This document shows, piece after piece, positions 23,336-37,896 of a stretch of 64,000 nucleotides of DNA. Every line of letters begins with the position of its first letter. The first letter of the stretch is position 1. The position numbers were made by a program, and so were the translations under genes. The stretch comes from Botryococcus braunii (taxonomy: Eukaryota; Chlorophyta; Trebouxiophyceae): assembly GCA_002005505.1 (NCBI GenBank), contig KV908403.1, forward strand, positions 440,742 through 504,741, written 5' to 3'. The notes beneath the pieces were generated by a model. The model worked only from the letters and a program-made list of their open reading frames with translations, was not told the DNA's origin and made no database searches.

Positions 23336-24443
23336 TGCAAACATGTGTGTGCACACTAGTGGTACTAGAGTTCCTATGCGCATATTCTTAGTGGAGAGTA
23401 GTAGGAGATGTAAAGGAATCAGCAAATTTGCATTTAAAAGTCTATGAGTAAGTAGTGATGGTTACAAATCAGATGACCTGCAGGTACCAAGTTTAACCTA
23501 TTCTCCATGGACCATTACTATTATGCACTGTATACTCGGAAGCTTATAGATAAAGGGACTAGCCACGAAGGCGTATATATACGTATGTCCTTGCACTTAG
23601 GAATAGCCACATGTTCATGCACAAACTAGACTGTCAACTTCATTACCAGTTTTGAAGCTACCAGCAAGTAGTCACTCCATGCAATATGTCTTGTTGACTT
23701 AGGATCATATGCTGGTCTGGCAGCCTCTACAACCTTAATGCAAAGTTTAGGGCCAAAACAAATGTATGCATGGTAGACTAACTGCACTCCCATGTTCTTG
23801 TGTGGCTCCCATGTTTTGGCTGCACTCAAGAGAGCTTACCATAAAACCTTAGACCAACCTACACTAATGATATCGCTTTTGACAATAGTAATAATGCAAG
23901 GCTGGTGTCACTTTGTGACACTGGTACTAGCAGCCATGGGTTTAACAGTTGGTCGGTGTACTTGCTTGACAGACCGGAACTTTCCAATCGTCTGCCGGCA
24001 TGAAACTTCTGGAAAAGGCTCCCGTGCGTAAATACTCTCTAGTCCTGTAGACGAAGATCTTCCAAGCTTCATGGGCAGTTGCTGCGTATTCGATGTTTTC
24101 GCAAAACCCACACTCCATGTCAATTGCATGGACCACTTTGAAACGAAAGTTGTGCATGAGATACAGCCTATGTAAAATCACCATTAGATCTCTAACATTG
24201 TGCTTCGGCCATGCATGTCGACCTAAGATTGCCAACTTGTTGACTCCCATCCCTTGGGCACCCAGGGCTTTGATGCAGATAAAATATTGCTCCCAAGCCC
24301 CTCACTCAACCCCTCCCACGCATCAAGAAGCTGCGCGCACTGTTTCCAAAGTCCACTAACATCAGATATATATTCCTCCCCTCCCAGAACCCCTCCCTCT
24401 GCCATGGCAAATTGTCTGAGCCATCATCTCCATGATCTGCAGC

Positions 24444-27404
<2,961 letters not shown>

Positions 27405-27413
27405 AATCTGAAC

Positions 27414-27670
27414 TATTTTGGGGGCTTGGGGGAGAGTTTGAAGAGCCTTAAAGGATCTAAGCAAACAGGCATCTCTGCGTGTGCGAAGATCTGTTTGTTC
27501 TTTTCCAGCATAGTTTGGCATGTTTGGTGGAGTGCATTCCACAGAAAACGGCAAACAATGCCGGAAGAAAACAAAATGGATCCCCACACACGCAGGGATG
27601 CCTGTTTGCTTAGATCCTTAAGGCACTGCGAATTCCCCCTTGCCCCCAAAATAGTACAGCTTTTGCGTTC
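27414..27670. repeat. Imperfect foldback (inverted repeat), arms about 125 bp
   Basis: The left arm (27414-27540) and the right arm (about 27541-27665) are reverse complements over their length. Anchor blocks are GGATCTAAGCAAACAGGCAT against its complement near 27598-27617, and TATTTTGGGGGC against GCCCCCAAAATA near 27643-27654. A third, partial direct copy of the left arm follows at about 27670-27755. Confidence 0.8.
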
Positions 27671-27759
27671 TACATAAACATGCATCTCTTTGTGTGTCGG
27701 AATCTGTTTTGTTTTTTCCGGCAAAGTTTGGTTTTTGTCTGGAATGCAATGCAAATTTT

Positions 27760-30630
27760 TGCCTTATACATTGTGTAGGTACCATTATCTTGCTCTAGCA
27801 ACACTTGCATGGCAGCAACGACTTTTTGCAGAGGCAACTAAGCATATTTGCATGCACACTCAAAATTGCCCACAGTGGCAACCAACATTTTTTTTCCAAC
27901 TGGTTGCCACCCTGTGGCACACAAGGAGGTTTTGAATTGCTGATATGGGGCATACAGGTAATGTGAGATTGTGTAGGGAGGTATATCCTGGCACTCGGTG
28001 TAGGGAGATATATCTCTCTTGCTCTGTGCCACCAGCAAATCGGCCAGTCAGGGCGAGGGCAATTCGTGGACCCAGCTTGCTGTGCCTTGCGCTAGAGTAC
28101 TACTGAAGAAGCAGCTGTTTGGGTATGGTCCCTTGATGAGCTTGTGGGAATGCATGTTTATTGGAGCACCACTCACACTTGAGTGGATTCGAAACAATCT
28201 TAGCACACATGCACTTTGTGGAAGACATGCCCTGGGACGTGCATCATGGCTGGGCTACTCCTGAGCATACGATTCTCCTGTCTATCAAAGGGGGGGTTGC
28301 ATTGGCACTAAAGATATCCTTGCCGTGCCCTCTCATATCCGTAAGCTGCTCTAGAAAGTTCTCGCGGCCGCAGCGCAAGGCAAATCAGGACGTTTTAGAT
28401 GCGTTGGCTGTTGCCTGGCAACTCGGAACAGCCAAGCTATGCCTTATGGCATCGTACCTGGACCTGGTTTTGCTTGTTCTGAGTCAATGGTTCGCAATGA
28501 CGAAGGCAACCACAAAGCACACCGGAGATGCTGCTTTGTTTCATATTTCCAAGTCATGTTAGAGTAGTCACCGATGGAACCAAAAGGCACTCACTGCAAT
28601 CTCCCCTGCTTGGTGAGTTCCTGACCCAAGCAGCGGTCGCTCAGATAAGGCCGGCAGTGTACCATAATCATATGTCATATAACACAAGAAGCATACAAAT
28701 GTTATTGTTGTCTGTTGCCCTCGGGCGAGGCTGAAGGCTTACTTAGAGTGGAAATAGGTTTGGGTATTTTCCTGCGTCGGCAGTATGCTAAACACAGTCA
28801 TAGGGCACATTACATTCTCCCTTTCACAGGCTGATGCAAAGATGGGAGAGCTTGTTCATCCCTGTAGGTTTGAGCAGAAATCAGTGGTTTTTTGCAACCT
28901 ATTAGGTGCAACAATCTCTTCTCTCTTTGGTGGAAAGAGATTGTTGCATCTAGTAAGTTAGCGTATATGACTTAAAAGTCCATGCATGACGCCTTTCTGT
29001 CAATGCATGACGCCTTTCTGCCTTGATTTTGCAAGTCTCGATTCTCAAGTATTCGCTCGGTACTTTTGCCATTGTTTCTTGGTCCCTGAAAAATTGGGAG
29101 CACACGTGTCCTCAAGGTAGTGACATGCTTTGCACTGGGCAAATCTGTTTTGGATTTGTTGCTTCTATTCTTGTGTCATGAGTGCTCCCTCGCTGCTAGT
29201 GGTGGGCGGGGATGGCAATGTCTCAGATGCATGGAAAGAAGTGTGGGTGCCTAGACATAGTTGGGGGAGGACAATATCTATAGAGTACCTTTCCTTCATA
29301 CAATCGTAATGTGAGAGGACATGTCGCCCATTACAAGTTTTGTGGCCAAAATTGCATTTCCAAACAAACAACATAATTGCTTTTTAGTTCAATGGTGACA
29401 GTACTTGTATGACTCCAACAAGGCCCAAGGTTTTCTGGTCCTGGCACTACCATAGAAGTCCCAGACGATTTCAAAGAAGTCGAGAATGGCAATAGACCAA
29501 TGTGCATAGTGTGCGGGCGTTTGCTTAACAAAGGGTCCCGGCCACAGCTATGATGCCATCTCCTGACCAGGAGTAAAGCCATATATTCAAAGTTGCAAGA
29601 GGATATTCGATTTGAACATAGAAGGGTTTTGGGAATCCTTCTTGGAAAGAGTATGATACTTCAGATGAGCAATATTTGGAAAGTTGTTCTTTTGTTACTA
29701 CCACTTCGGTTTATTGCTGGGGCCCTGCCGGATCATTTCCCAATACCTCTCATCGTTGCCACATGATTATTGGTCCCAACAAAAGCAGCAATTGCCAATG
29801 GATTGACTCCTCGACGCATCCGTGCTTGGCCCCTGCATTCATGCCTTAAGGGCAGCAGTCAAGTTCTCCTGGTCGAGCTTTTGGCCTCTGCCTCGCTTGA
29901 ACGTTTTGTGTCGGCTATGGTGCAGGGCCAAGCATACGTATACAGGTCTACTAATGTATTTTTATGGAATGAAAGATGGGTGGTCCACCTTAAGCAGAGC
30001 ACATTGTTTGCGCTCCCCCCCGCCTGCCAGGGCTCCTCAAGCATGGGGGTAAGTCTAGCTGGGGGGCTACCCTAGGTCTGTGTAAGGGGAGTGTGCAAAA
30101 GCCTTTGGACCCCTGAAAAGGTGGAAGGAAAATGTCAAGGGTGGCGTGGCCCCTTGAACAATGAAAGGGGTGCCTTGGTCTAGTCCAACCAGCTTTTGCA
30201 CCCCTTTCATTGTTCCAGGCATATGATGGTTAAAGGTGCGGCTTGGTGTTAGAAGCGCGGCTAGTCTCAACAAGTCAAGGCGCCGGGGAACTGTTCCAGC
30301 GCAGGTAATGGGCATGAGGGGCCATAGACGTGTTGGCATGTTTAAGGTCTCCTTGGGGATCTTTACGTCTGGTGCGAGCGGCTGGGCGATGACTGTCAAG
30401 TAGGGGGTTTCCACAGAGGGGGTTTCCACAGAGACACAATCAGCTTCTTTCTGCAGGTGCCCGGGATGTGTGGCTCATCGTTGTCTACGCATGTGCAGGA
30501 GGAAGCAATTGCGAAGTTCGGAAGTTGTACCACTTATCACCTGACCCCAGTGAACGGCCGTGTTCACGGCCAATAAAAAATTGCCAAGATAGAGCGTCAG
30601 CGAGAGCCCCCGTACAGGAGAGTACGAAGC
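27760..30630. other. Region without a supported gene
   Basis: ORFs reach 133 codons (28161-28562, plus) but none shows a family feature. Small structures: a hairpin with 14-bp arms 28907-28920/28935-28948, a two-copy direct repeat of CATGCATGACGCCTTTCTG (about 28981-29022), and the hairpin at 30156. GC content rises toward 30.6 kb. Confidence 0.5.
30156..30215. repeat. Hairpin, 18-bp perfect arms
   Basis: Arms 30156-30173 and 30198-30215 are exact complements with a 24-nt loop. Weaker similarity continues outside the arms. Confidence 0.85.
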
Positions 30631-31326
30631 ATGGTTAACGCGCCATTATATACCGTCCAGAAGTATCCGAAGTCCGTCCTGCACGAGTTTTACCAGGTGC
30701 ACTCCGGCACACCTATTTTCAATGTCGACCAGGTTCCGGGCACACCCGAACCCAAATTCCGATGTGTCTTAACGTGTCCGGCCATCACCCACAAAGGCAC
30801 ACCGATAGCCGAACAAACCTTCGAAGCAGAGGCGCGCTCCAAGAAAGCTGCGGAACATGACGCGGCGGGGCGGGCCCTCAACCATTTCCGCAGCCTGAAT
30901 GTCCTCCCTGCAGAACCAGTGCCCGTCGCCCCGATGGCTCCCCTGGCGCCCAACGCAACAGGGCCGATCACGATGGATGAGCTGCGTTTCTTCTTCCAGC
31001 GCCTGATCATCACCTTCACGGCTGTAGGGGCCGGGCTGCAAGGCGGCCAGGCGGAACTCGCTCCCGCCAGGGCGACTCCCGCAGAGAGGATCACAGATGA
31101 GGAACTCGCCCGAATGAGCAGGGGGGAGATTGAGACCGCATTCAAGGAGGTGCGGACCGTGGCCCGCTCGCTGCGCGCCGAGTTGCTGGCCAAGGAGCAG
31201 ACAGCGGAGACCGCGCGGGAACTGCTCACGGCAAAGGTGGGGTTGGACACGCAGCTGGAGCGGCCACCAGCTGAATTGCCGCAGGATATCATGGATTATC
31301 GTGCTGGTGATATTGGGGGATGGTAG
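30631..31326 (+). CDS. Double-stranded RNA-binding domain protein, single exon
   Basis: A 231-residue ORF. Residues about 12-88 fit a dsRNA-binding domain (DSRM): an N-terminal helix (SVLHEFYQ), a strand region with TPIFNV and a PEPKFRCVLTC strand, then the signature EARSKKAAEHDAAGRAL, where the Lys pair and Ala-rich helix contact the dsRNA minor groove (family knowledge). A Pro-rich linker (about 92-112) leads to a helical C-terminal half with coiled-coil-like EELARMSRGEIE and SLRAELLAKEQTAE stretches. There is no nuclease, kinase or deaminase domain. The ATG at 30631 is the first in frame and lies just before the domain. The ORF is more GC-rich than its flanks. An in-frame donor-like site (AAG/GTGGGG, about 31235) leaves room for a spliced form. 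Role unknown; RNA silencing or mobile-element association are both possible. Confidence 0.7.
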   Translation: MVNAPLYTVQKYPKSVLHEFYQVHSGTPIFNVDQVPGTPEPKFRCVLTCPAITHKGTPIAEQTFEAEARSKKAAEHDAAGRALNHFRSLNVLPAEPVPVAPMAPLAPNATGPITMDELRFFFQRLIITFTAVGAGLQGGQAELAPARATPAERITDEELARMSRGEIETAFKEVRTVARSLRAELLAKEQTAETARELLTAKVGLDTQLERPPAELPQDIMDYRAGDIGGW

Positions 31327-33551
31327 AGGTGGGCTTGCTGGTATGCCACTCCTGAAGAGGATTGATCTGACTTCGGACTTCCTAACATCTGGATGAAATT
31401 GGAGGGGTGGTCTGACGTCTCATGCCGGTGCATTTTCTGAGAAAACTGTCTTTCTTTCCGTCCCTCGTGGACATCTTCTGAAGGATGCGTGGCGCGCGTT
31501 TGAGGCCAGCCTTGCAAATGCCTGTCTGCCTTCTTTTGCTCTTGTTCTGTGCCTTCGTGTGAGTTGCCTCAATGGCCCGGCTGACTCATCCCCATAGTAA
31601 CCGCAATTCACCCTCTCATGGTGAACTTAGATTTCCAGAGGACTTACATACTCAGAGTCAGGCTTCGTAAGGTAGTTGTGTGCTTCCCGTCTTCCTCCAT
31701 CGTCTGCTGTTGCTGCTCCTCCTCCTCCTCCTCCTCTGCACAGCTTGTCCTGATGTCCTGGTTCGAGTGGGGGCTCCAACACGTTAACGGGGCGTTCAGC
31801 GCGCCCCCCACAGATGCCACTGCTTGGTGGGGCATGGCTGTTGCCTTTGCGGCTCTTCATGAGTCAGGTTTGCTGGCGCCCGATGTGGGGCTGGAGTTTG
31901 CGGTCGGATGAGCACCGAGGGTGCTGATGTGTGCATCAAGGTCGTCAGGGTGTGGGGATGGGGTTCTCGACGATGTCCGAGGGTTGCTGTCTGAGATGAC
32001 GTGTGGGCAATAAGCGGTTTTGGGAACCAGGCAGGTCCCTAGCACCTCTTACACCATGCGTGGGTTCGAAGGGGATGAGAGCAGCCCCCCCCCGCCCCCC
32101 CCCGCCCTTCCGCCTCTAGTCCCATTGTTTGTGGTTCTGGGGTGTTTCGATCAAGGTGGGCCCAAAGCCCTCATCGCCTCTAGGTCCACGTGTGTTTCCC
32201 AGGGTTTAGGGGTTGCGATAGCCACCCTGCCTTTCCCCCCTCACCTCATCTCTTGGAGACTAGGTTGAATTCTCAATGAAAGGCATGTGTGTTGCTGGCT
32301 TTGGGATTTGTTGAGCACATGCCATGTTTGAACGAGCTGTTTTGAGGTGGCCATGCAGAACCTGAACGTGTTTTTAGCCTTGCCTTGTGCTTGGTGCAGT
32401 GGTGCGGCTGCCAGCCAGCTGCGGTGCTAGGCCAGGCTGCTAAGTGTGGATTGCTGCCGCATGCATTATATGACTACTTGCCGGACGGCTCTTTCATGAC
32501 TTGGAAAATGACAGGTGTTTACATGCAGTCGGCAACGGACATGGGTAGGTCTAACAATAGATTGTATCGGTCGGCACAGGAGGTGGGTAGGTGTAACAAT
32601 AGATTTGTACAAAGCCTGTCGCCTTTCCAGAGGATCCGGGATCTTCCCAACTTTGGCCAGGGTGCCAATTTGGACCTGTCTAGAGGAGGATCTGCTGTTT
32701 GGTTTACGACGGTAAAGAGTGCTTAGTGCTCTGGTTTACCGAGGTAAAGAGTCCTTAGTGCTCGAGCCAGTGATGTGCTTGCGGAAAGATTGGGTTGCAG
32801 GTGCTCACAAGCACTTGGACAGAGCTGTTCGTGCTAGAAATTAGAATCTTGATGCAATAATTCCTGTTCTCCATTCGCAGTTAAAGTGTAAAGTGTGCGG
32901 ACTCGGCCATGTTTTCTAGATCTGGAAGACGTGATCCGGCACACGCGGAGCTTTTATGGAAGTACCACATATAGTCCCCTGCTTGTTCTTATGATGTCAG
33001 GCGCCTTTAATTCATGAGCGTCGTCAAAAGTGGAGGGTGTATGATTAGTATGGACGACTCCCACTTAGTCCCTGTCTGAATGGCTGACAGTCGATTCGAC
33101 GACAGCATACTCGAATACCAGTACATGGCGCTTATTAGTCCCTCGTCTTGGAGTAAGACTCAGTGGGCCTGCCCCCTTATGCCAGTGTTGAAGGCTGGAA
33201 GCATCTTGAAGTGAAGTGACTAACCAAATGTCCCTATGCGTGGAATTATTGGGAAGTCAGAAGTTTTGACCTGGTGGGTCACGTGGCTTGGACATGTCCA
33301 GTTAGAGGGCTATGTCTCGGTTGGGCAGCCAACTTACAGGTCTCATCATAACTTATTTGACACCAAACTTTCGTTACTTTCAAACTTTTCTCGTTAATGT
33401 GCCTGATGCTGTAAGGTTGCAGCAAAGATGTGCCTCTACAGGATCTTAGGGTCTCCTCTCTAAGTCTCTCTAAGTCTGGAAGTTTGTCAGAACATGAGGA
33501 GCCACAAGAATCGATCAGCACAATGAAAACAAGCACAGCGTAGAAACTCTT

Positions 33552-33598
33552 TAGCAAAATAAAGCAAGTCGATTTTGGGGCCTTGCTTTATTTTGCTA
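33552..33598. repeat. Hairpin, 17-bp perfect arms
   Basis: A/T-rich arms 33552-33568 and 33582-33598 with a 13-nt loop. Confidence 0.85.
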
Positions 33599-35108
33599 GA
33601 GTGTTTGTTTGCTGTGGGCCCAGCATTTTCAGATTTTAGAACGCGTGCAGTCACATAGTGCTGCCCGTGTGGCATGAATACCAGACAGGGTATCCCCTGT
33701 CAAGTTTCGCCGTAGGCAACCCCCTCGTACCAACTGTTGGTTCACAATATACCCACAGTATGCTCTGTGCCCTCGTTGTTCCGGCAGTATGGACCTGTTG
33801 GAGGACCATGCCCTGCAGTGCTGGGTGGGCGTGGGGGTTGTGAAGACCTTTCGTCACAATGAGGTAAGGGATGGTATGGTGCGGATGTATAGGGAGCTCC
33901 AACTGACTAGCGCTAAGGAGCTTCCCTTGCCCATCCAGGTTCTGTGATTCAGCAACGGGAGACCTTTTTTTTTTTTACTTTTTCTGGGGACTTTTTTTTG
34001 GGGGGGGAGGGGGGGGATTTTGGGATTGGGATATTGGGCAGGATCTACATAATGATGTGGTGGGGACCTCCTTGGGCTGCCAAAGTCCTGGCCATGGCCG
34101 TTGATGCCAGAAGAACTGTATGGTATTAATACACCCAGTCGCAAAGATGGTGTTTCTAAGAAAGCTGAGGACGGCGCAAGAAGCTCTTTGATGACTCTCG
34201 TAGAGGAACAGGTGAGGTATCTACAGTAAGTCAGTACGTAAAGTAGGAAAGGTATTCAGTTTTTGAGGCGCTTGCGAGGTCTGCTCGTGCTAATATGTCT
34301 CAACAGCATGTTATGCCTCTCTCCTGGGGTCTTGACTTGCTGGCCAACTACCCCATGGTGATGCTTCCATAAACCATTGCAGAAGGCACACAGGTGCAGC
34401 ATCTACTGGCACTTTGTGGGTGGTCCAGGTAAAGCTCTGCGCCAGTCGGCAATCACGATAGCCACAGCTATTATGTTTTGGCAAAGGTTCCTCGCCTTAA
34501 AAGTATGGAAAAACTGCCAAATTCGTTATGTGTTAGACTGAGTAACAGCGGGGGGTTGTTGTGTCCCCCGGGGGGGGGGGGGGGGGCCGGGGCTGAAGCT
34601 TGGGCGGCGAACCAGAAGCTCGTCTCGTACTAGGATATTTTATCCCACCAGCCACATCCGGTAATCTTCCGCCCTTGTGCTTTTGATGTTGTGGGGGGTC
34701 TGCTTAGTGATAATGTTGACTTCTTAGCCTGGTTGCTGGGCATGTGTGGTCCAGACCTCATGTTCTCACAAAGGGTTGGTCTGGTTGTCGACACTTCGGA
34801 GAATGGGCGGTGGGTCAGCAGCTTGCCACTCAGTTTCCTATGTGGGATGGGGAGTTGCTATGTTGAAGATAAGTTGCTATGTTAGGCACATTGCAATGTG
34901 CTGTCCAGTTTCACAGCACCACAGCGGAAATCTGGAGCTGTCCAAATGTGCCAAAGTGAGCAACACGTCGATAGCAACTCATTAATGCAGCTGTCCACAC
35001 AGAGCAAGTCTGCCACAGCGGCGTACGGCATCCCGCCGGGCGCATTTGCGCGTTCGGAGCCGGGGGAGGGTTTGCGGCCAAGGCTTCCCGTTTTATGGGT
35101 ACGGCTCA

Positions 35109-35238
35109 GAGATCCCTCTTTCTCCTCCATTTCGAAGAGGTACCGCTCCAGAATGTAAACGGTGTTATCTTGGCTAGACTACTTAAATATCTTAGAAATC
35201 ACTTCGAAATGGAGGAGAAGGAAGGATCTGGAGCGATT
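35109..35238. repeat. Inverted repeat, about 27-bp arms
   Basis: Arms about 35110-35136 and 35202-35228 are complementary with a few mismatches (shared CTCCTCCATTTCGAAG and its complement). A GCTCCAGA/TCTGGAGC pair extends the relation. Confidence 0.7.
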
Positions 35239-35824
35239 TGTTTAATTTTGGTCGGCCAGTAATCATTGTTGGTGCGATTAGTATAATGCAATTTGGTGGG
35301 CAACGTTATGAATAAGTTTCTAGAATGGAAACCACCTAACCTGCTGCCAGCAGGGCAAAGGCTCACGCTTCCAAGTTTTTCCAATCAAAGCTTATAGCAG
35401 ACAATGCTTGTGGGTGTCCTTGTATATAAACATCTTACGGCTCAAGTTTGGACATCACTGGGTAAACCGCATGTCCTTGGGTTCCATTTTGTTTACTGTT
35501 CTATTGGGGCTTGGATCGTGGCACTTGGTTAGTCAGGCAGCAATGACCTTAAATTTCATAACAAATATGGCAACTACATGTACCGTAGCTTATTAACGGC
35601 TGATGATGGGGAAATTTGTACATAAGAGTAAGTCATGCTGGTTACATGGCTGCGGTTCAAGGGCTGTGTTGACTATTCAGGCAATGCCCGGCATCCCCAT
35701 AATAAATGCATAAACGTGTTGTTATCAAGCTGTCGTTCGTTTTGTGTTAGCGCAACCGGAATATACAATGGTTGGTAATCGCCATATGTATGTCCATGGT
35801 GCCGGGGTCCTTTAGGTGCAGACA

Positions 35825-35873
35825 TACCAATGACCAAAACTATTCTTGGCAAGAATAGTTTTGGTCATTGGTA
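35825..35873. repeat. Hairpin, 23-bp perfect arms, 3-nt loop
   Basis: Arms 35825-35847 and 35851-35873 are exact complements around GGC, the longest perfect short-loop hairpin in the window. Confidence 0.9.
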
Positions 35874-36617
35874 CAATGGCCCTGAAGCAGTTTGTTCTGG
35901 TGGTTTCATGAAGCCGGTCGGCTGGCTTCATGCAGGGCAGAGCTACGTTGTGACGGGCGACTCGTTTGAATCTGTTTGTTTGGGGCGGACGCAGCAAGAA
36001 TCCAGGGCTTTTGGGGTTGTGGCTGAAGTGTTGAACGTGTGTATGTAAAAGGTTAACGGACAATGAGTACCTGCAAGCCATTGCAATCAGAATCACAGCC
36101 AGTCGATGGAACCCCATCGACTTGCTGTTATTGTGTTTCTGTTGGCTAACAGGACGTAAGACCGCTGTGCGACCAGTGATGAGTCGAGAATGGCTACGAG
36201 TCAAAACAGCAGGAGCGTTACACAGACTTGTACCACTGTGAGTTCGACTGTCAACGTGCAATAACGCAAAAGCATTGCCACATATTTGCATCCAATTGGA
36301 TGTTGCAACAGGATGAACTCCCAGACATCCATGGCATCTTGACATAGAATTTAACAGCACTTCACGCTTTCTTTTTAACTTGATACACAGCATGCCTGAT
36401 TATGCATCTGAGACTGTTCCTTGACGCGAAACATCATAACGTTGAGCTTTGGGCGGACTTGGCACTGCCTTGTCAGATTTGAATTAGACGTATAATCTTG
36501 CTATCAGCACTCTCACGAGACAGCACAGATTCTAATTACCTTACTTGAACAGTCTTATACCTGTAAAGCGTACACCTGCAGAACAGTCTTATACTTGTAA
36601 GCTTACACAAACACAAT

Positions 36618-36690
36618 TGGCCCCTAGATTCCGCATCCCTGCATGATGGATTTATGGTATGCGTTTAGAATAGGCTTCACTCTGAATTTT
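36618..36690 (-). mobile_element. Short retroposon-like element (minimal copy) with 9-bp TSD
   Basis: A 73-bp unit flanked by the exact direct repeat AAACACAAT (36609-36617 and 36691-36699). Read on the minus strand it contains GTGAAGCCTATTCTAAACGC, then a CATCATGCAGGGATGCGGAA-type core. The same head occurs near 23.2, 45.3, 53.5, 54.7 and 63.1 kb. The duplication marks it as an insertion. The short size and lack of terminal inverted repeats suggest a SINE-like or otherwise non-autonomous element. Confidence 0.7.
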
Positions 36691-36799
36691 AAACACAATC
36701 ATAACAAGTCGTTGGAGTTTTGCATGGAGGCCCCTTGTGCGACCTGATCCCCCCAACCAAGGGAGTTCAGAACGTTTCAACGGTCCTGTTAGAGGTTAT

Positions 36800-37010
36800 T
36801 GTTAGGTTATGCGCAATCGGCAACACTTGGAAACACAGTAGACAGGTCGTTAAGGATGTCAAGTCACAGTTACAGTCCACGGCCACTGCCTGCTGGTTAC
36901 TAATCAACTGATGGACAAGCATTGGCACCCTTAGTGCCCTATGAGACTTTCCAATCTAGTTTTGTTACTACTCGTGATCCGACAGTGAGCATTAAGATCA
37001 ACACCCACGG
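36800..37010 (-). repeat. Repeat family R, diverged copy
   Basis: Begins TGTTAGGTTATG and shares AGACAGGTCGTTAAGG, a TGCTGGTTACTA block and GCCCTATGAGACTTTCCAATC with the other R copies. The far end is not clear. Confidence 0.55.
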
Positions 37011-37170
37011 ATAAGCTCCTGACGGCTAAGAGCGAGTACCTTCCTATACTCATTTAAGCCTCCGTCCCTTAACAGTTTGGGTGGCTTGATTGTACACTAG
37101 AACGTTTCACTCACAATTGAGCAATCAGTGATTGCTCAATTAAGCAATCAGTGATTGCCAATCTGTGGAT

Positions 37171-37424
37171 CCTGCAAGATCCAGTTTGTATTTAATATTA
37201 TAGATCACAAATGATGAGACATATACATGTATCATCCAAGTAAGTAAATACTTTCAACATCAACAACATTGTATGAGTGAAGCAGTTAAACAGGCCAGTT
37301 CTGATCTCCTCTTAATCTGACACAATGCATCCACGATGCCAACACAGATGAGAGTTAATTGAGATCAGGCTGAGAGTCAGTGTTTGAGACAACAAAGACG
37401 TTTCACAAACACAACGGATTGACT
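37171..37424 (-). pseudogene. Intronless retrocopy (locus 1)
   Basis: 254 bp that match 37465-37898 except that two segments of 86 and 94 bp are missing exactly at GT-AG borders of the minus strand. About three substitutions separate the copies. It is therefore a copy of a spliced minus-strand RNA. At its 3' end it continues into GATCCACAG where the parent has a GTAATC donor, as if a third intron was also removed. No long reading frame; the source RNA looks non-coding. Confidence 0.75.
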
Positions 37425-37465
37425 TACACCGGGTAGAATACGACACTGGTCTATCTAACGATTAC

Positions 37466-37896
37466 CTGCAAGATCCAATTTGTATTTAATATTATAGATC
37501 ACAAATGATGAGACATATACATGTATCATCCTGTGCATGTTACACAATCAGTATCTTGCTGGTAATTATAAAGCGATTACTTGTCTGCAAACCAACGTGC
37601 GGCGTAAACTGCTTACCAAGTAAGTAAATATTTTCAACATCAACAACATTGTATGAGTGAAGCAGTTTAACAGGCCTGCACGTTACCAAGAATATTTTCT
37701 TAGTTAATGTCAACAAAAGACAGCACTTATGGCTGCTAGAATAACGTAAGCGACAGACGTGCGCCTCACCAGTTCTGATCTCCTCTTAATCTGACACAAT
37801 GCATCCACGATGCCAACACAGATGAGAGTTAATTGAGATCAGGCTGAGAGTCAGTGTTTGAGACAACAAAGACGTTTCACAAACACAACGGATTGA
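37466..37896 (-). ncRNA. Intron-containing parent copy (locus 1), probable non-coding exons
   Basis: Minus-strand exons 37896-37770, 37675-37617 and 37530-37466, with introns 37769-37676 (GTGAGG...TGCAG, 94 bp) and 37616-37531 (GTAAGC...CACAG, 86 bp). Intron borders are proved by the intronless copy just downstream. A third donor (GCAG/GTAATC) ends the last exon, and the next AG, 43 bp on, abuts the retrocopy. The three exons have stops in every frame beyond about 36 codons. Function unknown; part of a repeat-derived transcript is likely. Confidence 0.6.

Larger units (their letters stand above)
21641..24253. other. Gene-poor region with hairpins
   Basis: No confident gene. Minus-strand ORFs at 23942-24250 and 23626-23829 have protein-like composition (for example HAIDMECGFCENIEY) and could be exons or remnants of a transposon gene, but I cannot name a family. 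AAAAGTGAACTCTTT-type repeats occur at 22010-22085. A short copy of the AAGCCTATCCTAACC head (see 36618) is at about 23235-23285. Hairpins are listed separately. Confidence 0.4.
31327..36617. other. Region without a supported gene
   Basis: About 5.3 kb. It has a (CTC)n run at 31719-31737, a C-run near 32087-32106, a G-run near 33999-34015 and another at 34569-34586. ORFs are short and unrelated to known families. Several hairpins are listed separately. It may hold 3' sequence of the dsRBD gene. Confidence 0.5.

Noticed and set aside
28161..28562. 133-codon plus-strand ORF
   Set aside because: No family features and no exon partners; length is within chance for the region.
30690..31292. 200-codon antisense frame over the dsRBD gene
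   Set aside because: Shadow of a GC-rich coding frame; the plus frame carries the conserved domain.
37531..37769. Segments read as newly inserted introner elements
   Set aside because: The four segments at both loci share no sequence with each other, unlike introner families; loss in a spliced copy is simpler, though not excluded.
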